Assembly (NCBI GenBank): GCA_003450735.1
Contig: DMEZ01000035.1
Span: forward strand, 73,389 to 126,364
Direction: 5' to 3'
From: Elusimicrobiota bacterium
GTDB lineage: Bacteria; Elusimicrobiota; Elusimicrobia; UBA1565
Length of the DNA: 52,976 nucleotides
A program made the position numbers and the translations under genes. Positions 14,363 through 21,779 of this stretch are shown here, one piece after another. The notes under the pieces were generated by a model. The model saw only the letters and a program-made list of their open reading frames with translations. It was not told the origin of the DNA and did not search any database. Every line of letters begins with the position of its first letter. Position 1 is the first letter of the stretch.

Positions 14363-14622
14363 CAGGTGAGGAGGTTCTTCGAGGCCTTGAAGCGCACGCC
14401 CTTGCGGGGCGGGACCTGCACGTTGTCCCCCGTCTTCGGGTTGCGGCCGACCCGGGCCTGGCGTGTCTTCACGCGGAACGTGCCGAAGTTCGAGATGACG
14501 ACCTTGTCGCCGGCCTTCAGGGCCTCGCGGACGGTCTCGAACGTCGTCTCCACGGCCCGCGCCGCCTCGCCTTTCGTGGAGAGGACCTTCGCGACGGCTT
14601 TGATGATGTCGAGTCTATTCAT
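14362..14622 (-). CDS. HU/IHF-family nucleoid protein
   Basis: The 86-residue DNA-bending protein has the family sequence throughout: MNRLDIIKAVA at the N-terminus, GDKVVISNFGTFRVKTR (about 38-54) and the DNA-arm signature GRNPKTGDNVQVPPRKGVRFKAS (about 59-81). It compacts and bends the chromosome as a dimer. It overlaps the bifunctional nuclease gene upstream by 8 bases and the MerR gene downstream by one base, so all three are probably one operon from the promoter at 15207-15235. Confidence 0.95.
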   Translation of the reverse strand: MNRLDIIKAVAKVLSTKGEAARAVETTFETVREALKAGDKVVISNFGTFRVKTRQARVGRNPKTGDNVQVPPRKGVRFKASKNLLT

Positions 14623-15199
14623 CTTTACCTTCCCGGCCCTCGCCTTCTCCCTTCTTCTTCTCAGGAGGAGGTTGCGGGGGCTTCTTCATCAGATCCTTGA
14701 AGATGTCCTCAGGCTTGAGGTTCTTGAGCTCGTCCTTGAACTTGGAGACTTCCTTCTCGCTGATGGGCTTGCTGAGCACCTGACAGCGGTCGAACACCCG
14801 CGCCTTCACGAACATCGGGCAGCCCGCCCGGACGGCCACGGCGATGGCGTCGGAGGGGCGCGAGTCCACCACGCGCTCCTCGTCGTTGCGGCGCAGGTGG
14901 ATGTTCGCGTAGAAGGTGTTCTCGCGCAGGTCGGTGACCACGATCTTCTCGACGCTCCAGCCCAGGCTCTTGATCGCGGAGAGCAGGAGGTCGTGGGTCA
15001 GCGGCCGCGGGAGCACGATGCCGGAGAAGCGGATGGCGATGGCCTGCCCTTCCGCCAGGCCGATCCAGATGGGGAGCAGGCGGTTGCCTTCCGCCTCCTC
15101 CAGGAAGACGATGCATTCGTTGACCGTGGTGGCCAGGGAGTAGATGCGGACTTCGGTGTCTTCCGCAGGGCTGCGCCCTTCGGGCTCTTTCTTCGCCAT
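14615..15199 (-). CDS. Bifunctional nuclease (BFN) domain protein
   Basis: The protein has 194 residues. The BFN domain covers about 14-140: RIYSLATTVNECIVFLEE, LLPIWIGLAEGQAIAIRFSG, RPLTHDLLLSAIKSLGW and VDSRPSDAIAVAVRAGCPMFV. Members of this family have been reported to degrade RNA and DNA; the bacterial role is not settled. The C-terminal 40 residues are a charged, proline-rich tail. I chose the ATG at 15199 rather than the longer frame because a near-consensus promoter places the transcription start there. It is the first gene of the BFN-HU-MerR operon. Confidence 0.88.
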   Translation of the reverse strand: MAKKEPEGRSPAEDTEVRIYSLATTVNECIVFLEEAEGNRLLPIWIGLAEGQAIAIRFSGIVLPRPLTHDLLLSAIKSLGWSVEKIVVTDLRENTFYANIHLRRNDEERVVDSRPSDAIAVAVRAGCPMFVKARVFDRCQVLSKPISEKEVSKFKDELKNLKPEDIFKDLMKKPPQPPPEKKKGEGEGREGKDE

Positions 15200-15206
15200 C
15201 GCCGAG

Positions 15207-15235
15207 ATTCTATTGTGTTTCCGAGGTTTTTTCAA
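15207..15235 (-). promoter_or_regulatory. Near-consensus promoter of a predicted leaderless BFN-HU-MerR transcript
   Basis: On the minus strand TTGAAA (15230-15235) and TAGAAT (15207-15212) are exactly 17 bases apart. The -10 ends 7 bases before the BFN ATG. The promoter overlaps the 3' end and stop codon of plsY. Confidence 0.75.
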
Positions 15236-15845
15236 GGCCCGGGGCCGGAGCGGGCTTGCGGACGCTCAGCGGGACGCCCCGGACGAGGCAGACGATGTTG
15301 GACACGTGGCGGACGATGACCATGGCGGCGGCGGCCGAGGCGAGCCAGAGGAGCGGCTTCGGGGCGCCGAGCGCCCATGCCGCCGCGGGCAGGGCGAGGG
15401 CGGCGGCCACCGAGCCGATGAAGATGTGGCCGCTCAGCTTCAGGCCGAGAAGGAAGGCGGCGATGGCGCCGAACAGCGGGACGGGCAGGAGCGCGGCGAA
15501 CACCCCCGCGGAGGTGGCCACGCCCTTCCCCCCGCGGAAGACCAAGAACACCGTCCAGATATGCCCGACGATGGCCAGCACTCCGCAGAGCGCCCACACG
15601 GAGTGCTCGTGCGGGAAGACGAGGCGCGCGCAGAGGACGGGGGCGAACCCCTTCAGGGCGTCGATGGCGAGGGTCGCCGCGCCCGCCGCGGGGCCCACGA
15701 CCCGGTACACGTTCGCCGCGCCGGGGTTCCCCGAGCCGTGCTCGCGGATGTCGATGTGTCTGAAGCGCTTCGCGATGAGGTAGCCCGAGGGGACCCCGCC
15801 CGACACGTAGCAGGTCGCGGCTAGGGCGGCGACTGCGCTGTTCAT
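15210..15845 (-). CDS. plsY: Acyl-phosphate:glycerol-3-phosphate acyltransferase
   Basis: This integral membrane enzyme adds the first acyl chain to glycerol-3-phosphate in phospholipid synthesis. It has 211 residues and about five to six hydrophobic helices. Its motifs are GSGNPGAANVYR (about 38-49), FRGGKGVATSAGV (about 102-114) and the GHIFIGS region near 138; these correspond to the three PlsY cytoplasmic motifs. The ATG overlaps the hflX stop codon by 4 bases, so the two genes are coupled. Confidence 0.95.
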   Translation of the reverse strand: MNSAVAALAATCYVSGGVPSGYLIAKRFRHIDIREHGSGNPGAANVYRVVGPAAGAATLAIDALKGFAPVLCARLVFPHEHSVWALCGVLAIVGHIWTVFLVFRGGKGVATSAGVFAALLPVPLFGAIAAFLLGLKLSGHIFIGSVAAALALPAAAWALGAPKPLLWLASAAAAMVIVRHVSNIVCLVRGVPLSVRKPAPAPGLEKTSETQ

Positions 15846-17122
15846 CGTCCTTCGGAGTCTAGCAAATCCGCCCGATGCATGAAGCGGCTGAAGTTCTCGG
15901 GGGTCACGCGCATGCGCAGCACCCAGCGCTTGCCGTCCTGGCGCTGGCCGAGCACCTGCGCGCAGCGGTGGATCTCGGCGAGCAGCCGGCCCTCGCCCGG
16001 GTCCACGGCGAGCTCCCGGAGCAGCCAGCGGCGATTGAGGACTTCCTGCACGCCCTCGAGCATGCGCTCGATCCCCTCGCCGGTCTGGGCGGAGACGAGC
16101 ACGCTCCCGGGGGCGCCGGCGAGGCTCCGGCGCTCGGGCTCGGAGAGCTTGTCCGTCTTGTTGTAGACCGTCAACGTCGGGGCGCTCTCGGCGCCGAGGT
16201 CCTTGAGGACGGCGAGGGCCGTGGCGGCCTGGTCTTCGCGGTCGGGGGAGGAGGCGTCCACCACGTGCAGGAGGCAGTCGGCCTCCAGGACTTCCTCCAG
16301 GGTGGAGCGGAAGGCCGCGATGAGGGCCGTGGGCAGGTTCGAGATGAAGCCGACCGTGTCGGTGAACACCGCCCAGCCGCCCTCGGGCAGGCGCACGCGC
16401 CGCGTCGTCGGATCGAGGGTCGCGAAGAGCTTGTCGTCGGCGTAGACGGCCTTGGTGCGGGTGAGGCAGTTGAGCAGGCTGGACTTGCCCACGTTCGTGT
16501 AGCCGAGGATCGCGACCGAGGGGACGGGGATGGAGAGGCGCCGGCGCCGCTGCACCGCGCGCTGGCGCTTGACCCGCCCGATCTCGCCCTTGAGATGCTC
16601 GATGCGCCGCGAGATGTGGCGCCGCTCGTACTCCAGCTTGCGCTCGCCGGGGCCCCGGGTGCCGATCCCGCCCACCTGCTGGGAGAAGCCGCGCCAGGAC
16701 CCGGTGAGCCTCGGGAGCATGTAGGAGAGCTGGGCGTGCTCGACCTGCAGCTCGCCTTCCCTCGTCCGGGCGCGCTGGGCGAAGATGTCGAGGATGAGGC
16801 GGGTGCGGTCGATGATCTTCGTCTTCAGCTCTCCCTCGAGCTGCTTCTGCTGGGCGGGGCTGAGGTCGGAGTCGAAGATGATCGTCCGGGCGCGGTGCCG
16901 GAGGGCGGCCTCGGCGACCTCCTGGATCTTGCCCTTCCCGATGAGCGTGCCAGGGTGGAAGCGCTCCACCCGCTGCGTGAGGGTCTCGGCCACGACCCCC
17001 CCCGCCGTCTCGGTGAGGCGCACGAGCTCCTCGAGGCTGGCCTTCGCGCGGCGGGGCGCCTCGCCCTTGAGGTAGGCGCCGACGAGGACGACGCGCTCGA
17101 GGACCCGGGTTTCGACGCTCAC
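15842..17122 (-). CDS. hflX: GTPase HflX
   Basis: The protein has 426 residues from a GTG start. The N-terminal HflX domain (LVRLTETAGGVVAETL; GKGKIQEVA; DLSPAQQKQLE) leads to a linker with GGIGTRGPGERKLEYERR (about 150-167). The GTPase domain follows with GYTNVGKSSLLN (G1), the switch LDPTTRRV (G2), DTVGFISNLP (G3) and NKTD (G4). HflX is a ribosome-associated GTPase that rescues stalled or hibernating 70S particles. Four-base overlaps join it to miaA upstream and plsY downstream. Confidence 0.95.
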   Translation of the reverse strand: MSVETRVLERVVLVGAYLKGEAPRRAKASLEELVRLTETAGGVVAETLTQRVERFHPGTLIGKGKIQEVAEAALRHRARTIIFDSDLSPAQQKQLEGELKTKIIDRTRLILDIFAQRARTREGELQVEHAQLSYMLPRLTGSWRGFSQQVGGIGTRGPGERKLEYERRHISRRIEHLKGEIGRVKRQRAVQRRRRLSIPVPSVAILGYTNVGKSSLLNCLTRTKAVYADDKLFATLDPTTRRVRLPEGGWAVFTDTVGFISNLPTALIAAFRSTLEEVLEADCLLHVVDASSPDREDQAATALAVLKDLGAESAPTLTVYNKTDKLSEPERRSLAGAPGSVLVSAQTGEGIERMLEGVQEVLNRRWLLRELAVDPGEGRLLAEIHRCAQVLGQRQDGKRWVLRMRVTPENFSRFMHRADLLDSEGR

Positions 17123-18063
17123 GCGAGCTCCGCGGCGAGGCGGGCGGGATCGACGGCCGGGTCGAGCCAGCGGACCTGGGCCTGGTGGCGGAACCAGGTG
17201 CGCTGGCGCTTCGCGTAGGCGAGGGTCGAACGGATCATGCCCTCGAGCCCCTGCTGGGCGGAAAGCTCCCCGCGCAGGCAGGCCAGCGCCTCGGGGTAGC
17301 CCAGGCAGCGGAAGCCCGGCTCAGCCCCGCTGAAGCGCGAGGGCACCAGGCGCGCGGCCTCCTCGAGCATCGCGGGGAACATCGCTTCGGCGCGCTCGCG
17401 GATGCGGCGCGAGAGCTCCTCGGGGGTGCGCTCGATGCCCAGGGTGAGGACGCGCTCGTAGCGGGGAGGGCGGCTTCCCCGGCGGCAGAGCTCGGAGAAC
17501 GGGCGGCCGGCCAGCTCGCAGACCTCGAGGGCCCGCACGACGCGCTGGCGGTTCCCGGGCGGGATGCGCCGGGCGGATTCCGGGTCGCGACGGACGAGCT
17601 CGGCGTGCAGCTCCTCCCGGCTCCGCTTCTCGAGACGGGCCCGCAACGCCAAGTCGCGCTGGGGCAGGGGGTCGAGGCCCTCGAGCAGGGCGCGCAGGTA
17701 GAGCCCCGTCCCCCCCGCGACGATCGCGCGCCGGCCGCGCCGCAGGATGTCGTCGAGGACGGGGGCGGCCTTCCGGGCGTAGCCGCCGGCGTCGGAGGGC
17801 TCCGGGATGTCGAGCTCGTCGAGCAGGTGGTAGGGGATCCCGTCTGCCAGGGTGACGCCTCCCCGGCGCACGCCCCGCGGCTTGGCCGTGCCGGCGTCGA
17901 GGCCGCGGTAGAGCTGGCCCATGTCCGCCGAGACGACCTCGCCGCCCAGGCGGGCGGCCAAAGCCAGAGCCAGGTCGGTCTTGCCCGAAGCGGTGGGGCC
18001 GGCGACGACGAGGATGGGGTTCAGCTCTTGCGCCAGTGCTTCACTTTCTGCGGCTTGGAGCAC
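17119..18063 (-). CDS. miaA: tRNA dimethylallyltransferase
   Basis: MiaA adds a dimethylallyl group to A37 of tRNAs reading UNN codons; MiaB, encoded two genes upstream, then methylthiolates the same base. The P-loop GPTASGKTDLALALA is near residues 22-36 and is followed by SADMGQLYRGLDAGTAKP and GGTGLYLRALLEG (about 120-132). The tRNA-binding region AYAKRQRTWFR lies near the C-terminus. No ATG is available; I chose a GTG that overlaps the end of the PilZ gene by 43 bases and gives 314 residues. A CTG a few codons later is possible. Confidence 0.92.
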   Translation of the reverse strand: MLQAAESEALAQELNPILVVAGPTASGKTDLALALAARLGGEVVSADMGQLYRGLDAGTAKPRGVRRGGVTLADGIPYHLLDELDIPEPSDAGGYARKAAPVLDDILRRGRRAIVAGGTGLYLRALLEGLDPLPQRDLALRARLEKRSREELHAELVRRDPESARRIPPGNRQRVVRALEVCELAGRPFSELCRRGSRPPRYERVLTLGIERTPEELSRRIRERAEAMFPAMLEEAARLVPSRFSGAEPGFRCLGYPEALACLRGELSAQQGLEGMIRSTLAYAKRQRTWFRHQAQVRWLDPAVDPARLAAELA

Positions 18064-18518
18064 AGCCTGTGGAAGTGGCATTCGGGCACGCACGCGTCGG
18101 GGAGGCCCAGCGAGATGCGGGTCTGGCAGTCCGCGTCGTCCTCCGCCATCACGTTGATCTGCTTCTGGTACTTCGCCGCGATCTTGAGGAACTGGATGCC
18201 GACCATGAAGATGTCGCCGCGCTGGGTGACGTGCACGACCTTCCCCTCGATAGGGAGGTGGTCGAGCCCCGGGATGGTCAAGGTCATCTTGAAGACCTTG
18301 GCGTGGGGCGGAGCCAGGAAGGTGAGCAGCCGCATGCCGCCGGCCGAGAGGTTCGTGAGGATGGCCGGCTGGGTGCGCAGGTGCTTGGGGATGTCCGAAC
18401 CCTTGCCGCCCTTGCGATCCGCGTAGCGGAGGACGATGGGCTCGACCAGGTCGTGGACGACGGTGAAGCGGCGGTGCTTGCGGCGCTCGTTGGTGTGCTT
18501 GCCGTTGCGGTGTATCAC
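18021..18518 (-). CDS. PilZ-domain protein (c-di-GMP receptor) with a Cys-rich tail
   Basis: The protein has 165 residues. The c-di-GMP-binding signature is complete: ERRKHRRFTV near residue 11 supplies the RxxxR arginines, and LTNLSAGGMRL near 54 supplies the N/DxSxxG motif. The barrel continues to about 115 (IEGKVVHVTQRGDIFMVGIQFLKI). A further 45 residues contain DCQTRISLGLPDACVPECHF with four cysteines (DC, AC, EC, LC) and two histidines, suggesting a metal site or disulphides; this is unusual for PilZ proteins. The GTG start fits a leaderless promoter. The gene lies between miaB and miaA but probably has its own promoter. Confidence 0.85.
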   Translation of the reverse strand: MIHRNGKHTNERRKHRRFTVVHDLVEPIVLRYADRKGGKGSDIPKHLRTQPAILTNLSAGGMRLLTFLAPPHAKVFKMTLTIPGLDHLPIEGKVVHVTQRGDIFMVGIQFLKIAAKYQKQINVMAEDDADCQTRISLGLPDACVPECHFHRLCSKPQKVKHWRKS

Positions 18519-18524
18519 GAAGAG

Positions 18525-18554
18525 AGTGTACTACGGAACGGCGGAGCACTTCAA
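18525..18554 (-). promoter_or_regulatory. Promoter of a predicted leaderless PilZ-miaA transcript
   Basis: On the minus strand TTGAAG (18549-18554) and TACACT (18525-18530) are 18 bases apart. The -10 ends 6 bases before the GTG start. The promoter overlaps the 3' end of miaB. Confidence 0.65.
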
Positions 18555-19772
18555 GCCGAGTCTCGTGCAGCCGCACACGAGGGCCTCGACGAGTTCCCCC
18601 GCGCGGCGGGGCTCGGCCAGGCGCGCGCAGAGGTTGTGCTCGGTGCGCCCGGTATCCGGCGTCTCGAGCAGGACCTGGACGCGCCGGCCGCGGAAGCCTT
18701 CGAGCACCTCCCGCTGGCGCGCTTCGAAGAAGGCGAGCAGGCGGGCGAGGCGCTCCTCCTTGGCCGCTTCCTCCAGCTGTCCCTCGAGGGAGGCGGCCAA
18801 GGTGCCCTCGCGCGGGGAGAACTTGGAGCAGTAGGCCGAGCCCGCTCCGCACTCCTCGGCGAGCGAGAGGGTCTGCCGGAAGTCCTCCTCGGTCTCGCCG
18901 GGGAAGCCGACGATGAAGTCCGTGGTGAGATGCAGGCCCGGCACCGCCTCCCGCAGGCGGCGCACCTTCGAGAGGTATTGGGCGCGGGTGTGGCCTCGGC
19001 GCATCTCCTGGAGGATGCGGTCGGAGCCCGACTGCGCGGGCAGATGGAGGTGCGGGGCCGCGGCCGGCGTCTCGGCCATCGCGGCGCTCAGGCGCTCGTC
19101 CAGGAAGACGGGGTGCGGGCTCATGAAGCGCACGCGTCCGACGCCCGGGAGGGTCCCGACGGCGCGCAGAAGGTCGGAGAAATCCTTCCCCGCGGCGGAA
19201 TCCTTCCAGCTGTTGACCGTCTGCCCGAGGAGGAAGATCTCCCGGGAGCCCCGCTCGGCCCGCTCCCGGGCCTGGCGGAGGATCCGTTCGAAGGGCAGGT
19301 GGCTCTCGCGGCCTCGCACGGAGGGGACGATGCAGTAGGCGCACGCGTAGTTGCAGCCGCGCATCACGGTCACGTAGCCCGAGGGAGCGGGAGCCGCTCC
19401 AGCGGCCGTCACCGGCCTCCCCTCGAGAACGGCGTCGAGCAGGGCGGGGTAGTCTTCGATGGAGCGCGCGCCCACGACCAGATCCACGAACGGGAACTTC
19501 CTGCGCAAGGCCTCCCCCAGGCGCTCGGCCGCGCAGCCCGCGACGATGAGAAGGCGCCCCGGGCGGGCCGCCTTCCAGGCCCGCAGGCGCCCGATCCGGG
19601 AGACCGCGCGGTGCTCGGCGTGCTCGCGCACGGTGCAGGTGTTCACGAGGACGGCGTCGGCCTCGGAGAGCTCCGACGTCGTCTGGTAGCCGCGCAGGAG
19701 CAGGGGCAGGGCCATCTCCTCGCTGTCGGCCTCGTTCATCTGGCAGCCGAAGGTGATGGCGTGGAGCTTCAC
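18531..19772 (-). CDS. miaB: tRNA-2-methylthio-N6-dimethylallyladenosine synthase
   Basis: This radical-SAM methylthiotransferase has 413 residues. The N-terminal UPF0004 domain has the cluster cysteines in FGCQMN, VNTCTVREHAEHR and VAGCAAERLG. The radical-SAM motif is GCNYACAYCIVPSVRGRE (about 140-157), followed by LLGQTVNSWKD. TTDFIVGFPGETEEDF lies near 285, and a TRAM-like C-terminal domain covers about 345-410. GCQMN and VRGRE favour MiaB over MtaB/RimO. It acts on i6A37 made by MiaA. Its ATG overlaps the ASCH gene stop by 4 bases. Confidence 0.93.
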   Translation of the reverse strand: MKLHAITFGCQMNEADSEEMALPLLLRGYQTTSELSEADAVLVNTCTVREHAEHRAVSRIGRLRAWKAARPGRLLIVAGCAAERLGEALRRKFPFVDLVVGARSIEDYPALLDAVLEGRPVTAAGAAPAPSGYVTVMRGCNYACAYCIVPSVRGRESHLPFERILRQARERAERGSREIFLLGQTVNSWKDSAAGKDFSDLLRAVGTLPGVGRVRFMSPHPVFLDERLSAAMAETPAAAPHLHLPAQSGSDRILQEMRRGHTRAQYLSKVRRLREAVPGLHLTTDFIVGFPGETEEDFRQTLSLAEECGAGSAYCSKFSPREGTLAASLEGQLEEAAKEERLARLLAFFEARQREVLEGFRGRRVQVLLETPDTGRTEHNLCARLAEPRRAGELVEALVCGCTRLGLKCSAVP

Positions 19773-20152
19773 GGCAGGAGCTCGAAGTGGGTGACCCGCA
19801 TCGGCTCGTCGGGCCGGGGGGCGCGGCCTTCGGCCGCGGCGAACATCTCCCGGAAGCGTTCGAGGGGCAGACCCAGCTCGCCTTCGAGACCGGCCTCGAA
19901 GCCGTCGAAGCGGCGGGTCTCGATGCGGGTCACGAGGATGCGGCCCCGCTCGCGTCCCGCCTTGTCGATGAGGACGAGGGTCTCCCCCGCCCGGATGTCC
20001 TCGGGCTCGGAGGCCGGGCAGGCGCTCGCGGTCTTGCGCCCATCGAGGATGAGCTGGATGAGCGTCTCGCCCATGCCGGCGTCGCCGTACCAGCCGAAAC
20101 GGTAGGGCCGGTGGCGCTTGTGGCCGGCGGGGTCGGGAGGCGTGTGCGTCAT
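19769..20152 (-). CDS. ASCH-domain protein
   Basis: The protein has 127 residues with a single ASCH domain. The typical opening is present (RFGWYGDAGMGETLIQLILDGRKTASAC, about 18-45), with the GRKT basic motif. It is followed by IRAGETLVLIDKAGRERGRILVTRIE (about 53-78) and a C-terminal FREMF/THFELL segment. ASCH proteins are PUA-like RNA- or nucleotide-binding folds, and some are amidohydrolases for modified cytidines. The actual substrate is unknown. The position upstream of and coupled to miaB makes an RNA-related role plausible. It is transcribed from a leaderless-type promoter. Confidence 0.85.
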   Translation of the reverse strand: MTHTPPDPAGHKRHRPYRFGWYGDAGMGETLIQLILDGRKTASACPASEPEDIRAGETLVLIDKAGRERGRILVTRIETRRFDGFEAGLEGELGLPLERFREMFAAAEGRAPRPDEPMRVTHFELLP

Positions 20153-20159
20153 CTTGGAT

Positions 20160-20165
20160 ATTCTA
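20160..20165 (-). promoter_or_regulatory. -10 box of a predicted leaderless ASCH-miaB transcript
   Basis: TAGAAT on the minus strand ends 7 bases before the ATG at 20152. It overlaps the stop codon of the glycosyltransferase gene upstream. Confidence 0.6.
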
Positions 20166-21779
20166 CCGCAATCGGAAGACGAGGAGGGCGTCGGGGAGGT
20201 CCCAGCGCGGAGGGCTCGCTTCGTCCGAGAGCGTGCTCCGCGAGCCCTCCGGGAGAGACTGGACCGCCCCGAGATGGACGTAGCGCGCGCGCAAAAGACC
20301 CTCCACCCCCGCCTGGAGGCGTCGGCCCGGCTCCGAAGCGACGAGCGTGGAGGCCGGCAGGGTCGAGAACACGATGAAGCGGGGCGGGGCGGCGGCCAAG
20401 GCCTCGAGCTCGCGCTCGGCGTCGCGCATCCCCTTCGGGAAGAGCGTCAGCGGATAGACGAAGATGTGCCGCGTGGCCCATCGGCGCTCGGAGAGGAAAT
20501 AGATCTGCGGCTCCGAGCCGAACACGTAGACCCGGTCTGCGGGGCCGCTCCTCGCGCGGATGAACGAGGCGGCCTGCTCGGCCTCGTAGAGCGGGTTCGG
20601 ATAGAGCAGCCGCCGCGCGAGAGTCTGCGGCGGGTCGCGGAAGTACGGGCCCGCCCAGACGGCCGCGGGCCAGAGCGCCGCGAAGAGCGCCGCGCCCCAA
20701 GCCCAGCGCCCCAGCCGCCGGACCCCGGCCGCCGCGCAGAAGGCCAGCGCCGGCGCGGCCTGCAGGAAATAGTGCGGGAACAGGAGGAAGCCGGTCAGCG
20801 CGCCGAGGAGGGAGGCGCCGAGCCAGAGGGCGCCGAGCAGCTCCAGGGACCCGGCCCGCGCCTCGCGGGCGAGCCCGAGGAAGGCGAGGGCCCAGACAGG
20901 CCACTCCGCCTTGAGCAGGAGGGGCGCGAGGCTTCGGACGAACCACGAAGACTGTTCCAGCAGGGCCTGCGGCGTGCCGGTCAGTCCGGCGTAGCCCATG
21001 TTCCTGAGGAAGGCCTGTTCGACGAAGTCCGCGAGCCCCCCGCGGACCGCGAAATAGGCTAGGAAGAGGGCCGGGACGGCCGCCAAACCGACGAGGTAGC
21101 GGAGGAGCCCGGAGCGCCCCCTCCGGCTTCCTAGCGCCTCCGGGGACGTACCCAACATCGGAAATGCGTCGGTTGGGTACGTCCCGAAGCTACGTCGTTC
21201 GGTTGTTCGGGACGGCCGAGCGGAGAACGGCAGCGGCCGCAGCAGGAGCGCTCCGAAGGCCAAAGCCGGCCAGAGCGCCGTCTGCTTGGTCATCAGGGCG
21301 GCCCCGACGGCGAGGCCGGAGAGCAGGGGCCGGGCGTCCCGGGTGAACAGCGCCGCGGCGCAGAGCAGGGGACAGAGGAAGACCTCGGTGTTCGCGGGGA
21401 AGGCGAGGTCGCCCACGGGCTGGGTGCTCAAGGCGGCGAAGGCGGCCGCCGCGAGGAAGCGCGCGGCGAGGCCCCACGAGGCGGGGACCAGGAAGAAGAG
21501 CAGGATCATCGTCGTCCAGGAGGCGAGGACGGCGAGCTTGCGCGGGGAGGAGGCGGACTTCCCGAAGAGCGCGAAGGAGGCTCGATAAAGGAAGAAGACC
21601 GCGGGAGGCTTCTGGTCGTAGGCGTCCCGGTAGGGGACTCCCCCCTCGGCGAGCAGGACGGCCTGGCAGGCGTACTCCCCCTCGTCGCTGATCATCGGCA
21701 GGTCGAGGCCGTGCCGGCGCAAAGCGAGGTGCCAGAGGCAGAGCCCCGCGAGGAGCAGCAGCGGGAGCGCGCGCTTCAA
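20163..21779 (-). CDS. ArnT/PMT-like (GT39 family) membrane glycosyltransferase
   Basis: The protein has 538 residues from a TTG that overlaps the stop of the upstream gene by 4 bases. About ten hydrophobic helices are visible. The first periplasmic loop has PMISDEGEYACQAVLLAEGGVPYRD then QKPPAVFF, the acidic motif of polyprenol-phosphate-sugar-dependent transferases. A soluble periplasmic C-terminal region (about 410-538) contains DRVYVFGSEPQIYFLSERR. It probably moves a sugar from a lipid carrier to an envelope acceptor. Residues about 184-226 look inserted: they are Arg/Ser/Pro-rich, break the helix pattern, and are encoded around a 43-base palindromic element. Confidence 0.85.
   Translation of the reverse strand: MKRALPLLLLAGLCLWHLALRRHGLDLPMISDEGEYACQAVLLAEGGVPYRDAYDQKPPAVFFLYRASFALFGKSASSPRKLAVLASWTTMILLFFLVPASWGLAARFLAAAAFAALSTQPVGDLAFPANTEVFLCPLLCAAALFTRDARPLLSGLAVGAALMTKQTALWPALAFGALLLRPLPFSARPSRTTERRSFGTYPTDAFPMLGTSPEALGSRRGRSGLLRYLVGLAAVPALFLAYFAVRGGLADFVEQAFLRNMGYAGLTGTPQALLEQSSWFVRSLAPLLLKAEWPVWALAFLGLAREARAGSLELLGALWLGASLLGALTGFLLFPHYFLQAAPALAFCAAAGVRRLGRWAWGAALFAALWPAAVWAGPYFRDPPQTLARRLLYPNPLYEAEQAASFIRARSGPADRVYVFGSEPQIYFLSERRWATRHIFVYPLTLFPKGMRDAERELEALAAAPPRFIVFSTLPASTLVASEPGRRLQAGVEGLLRARYVHLGAVQSLPEGSRSTLSDEASPPRWDLPDALLVFRLR
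21143..21185. repeat. REP-like palindromic element inside a coding region
   Basis: GGGACGTACCCAAC (21143-21156) and its exact reverse complement GTTGGGTACGTCCC (21172-21185) flank a 15-base loop. The element lies in frame in the glycosyltransferase gene and encodes the peptide GTYPT-DAF-PMLGTSP. GGGGAC/GTCCCC-ended palindromes of this kind are typical of REP sequences moved by RAYT transposases; that link is inference. Confidence 0.65.
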
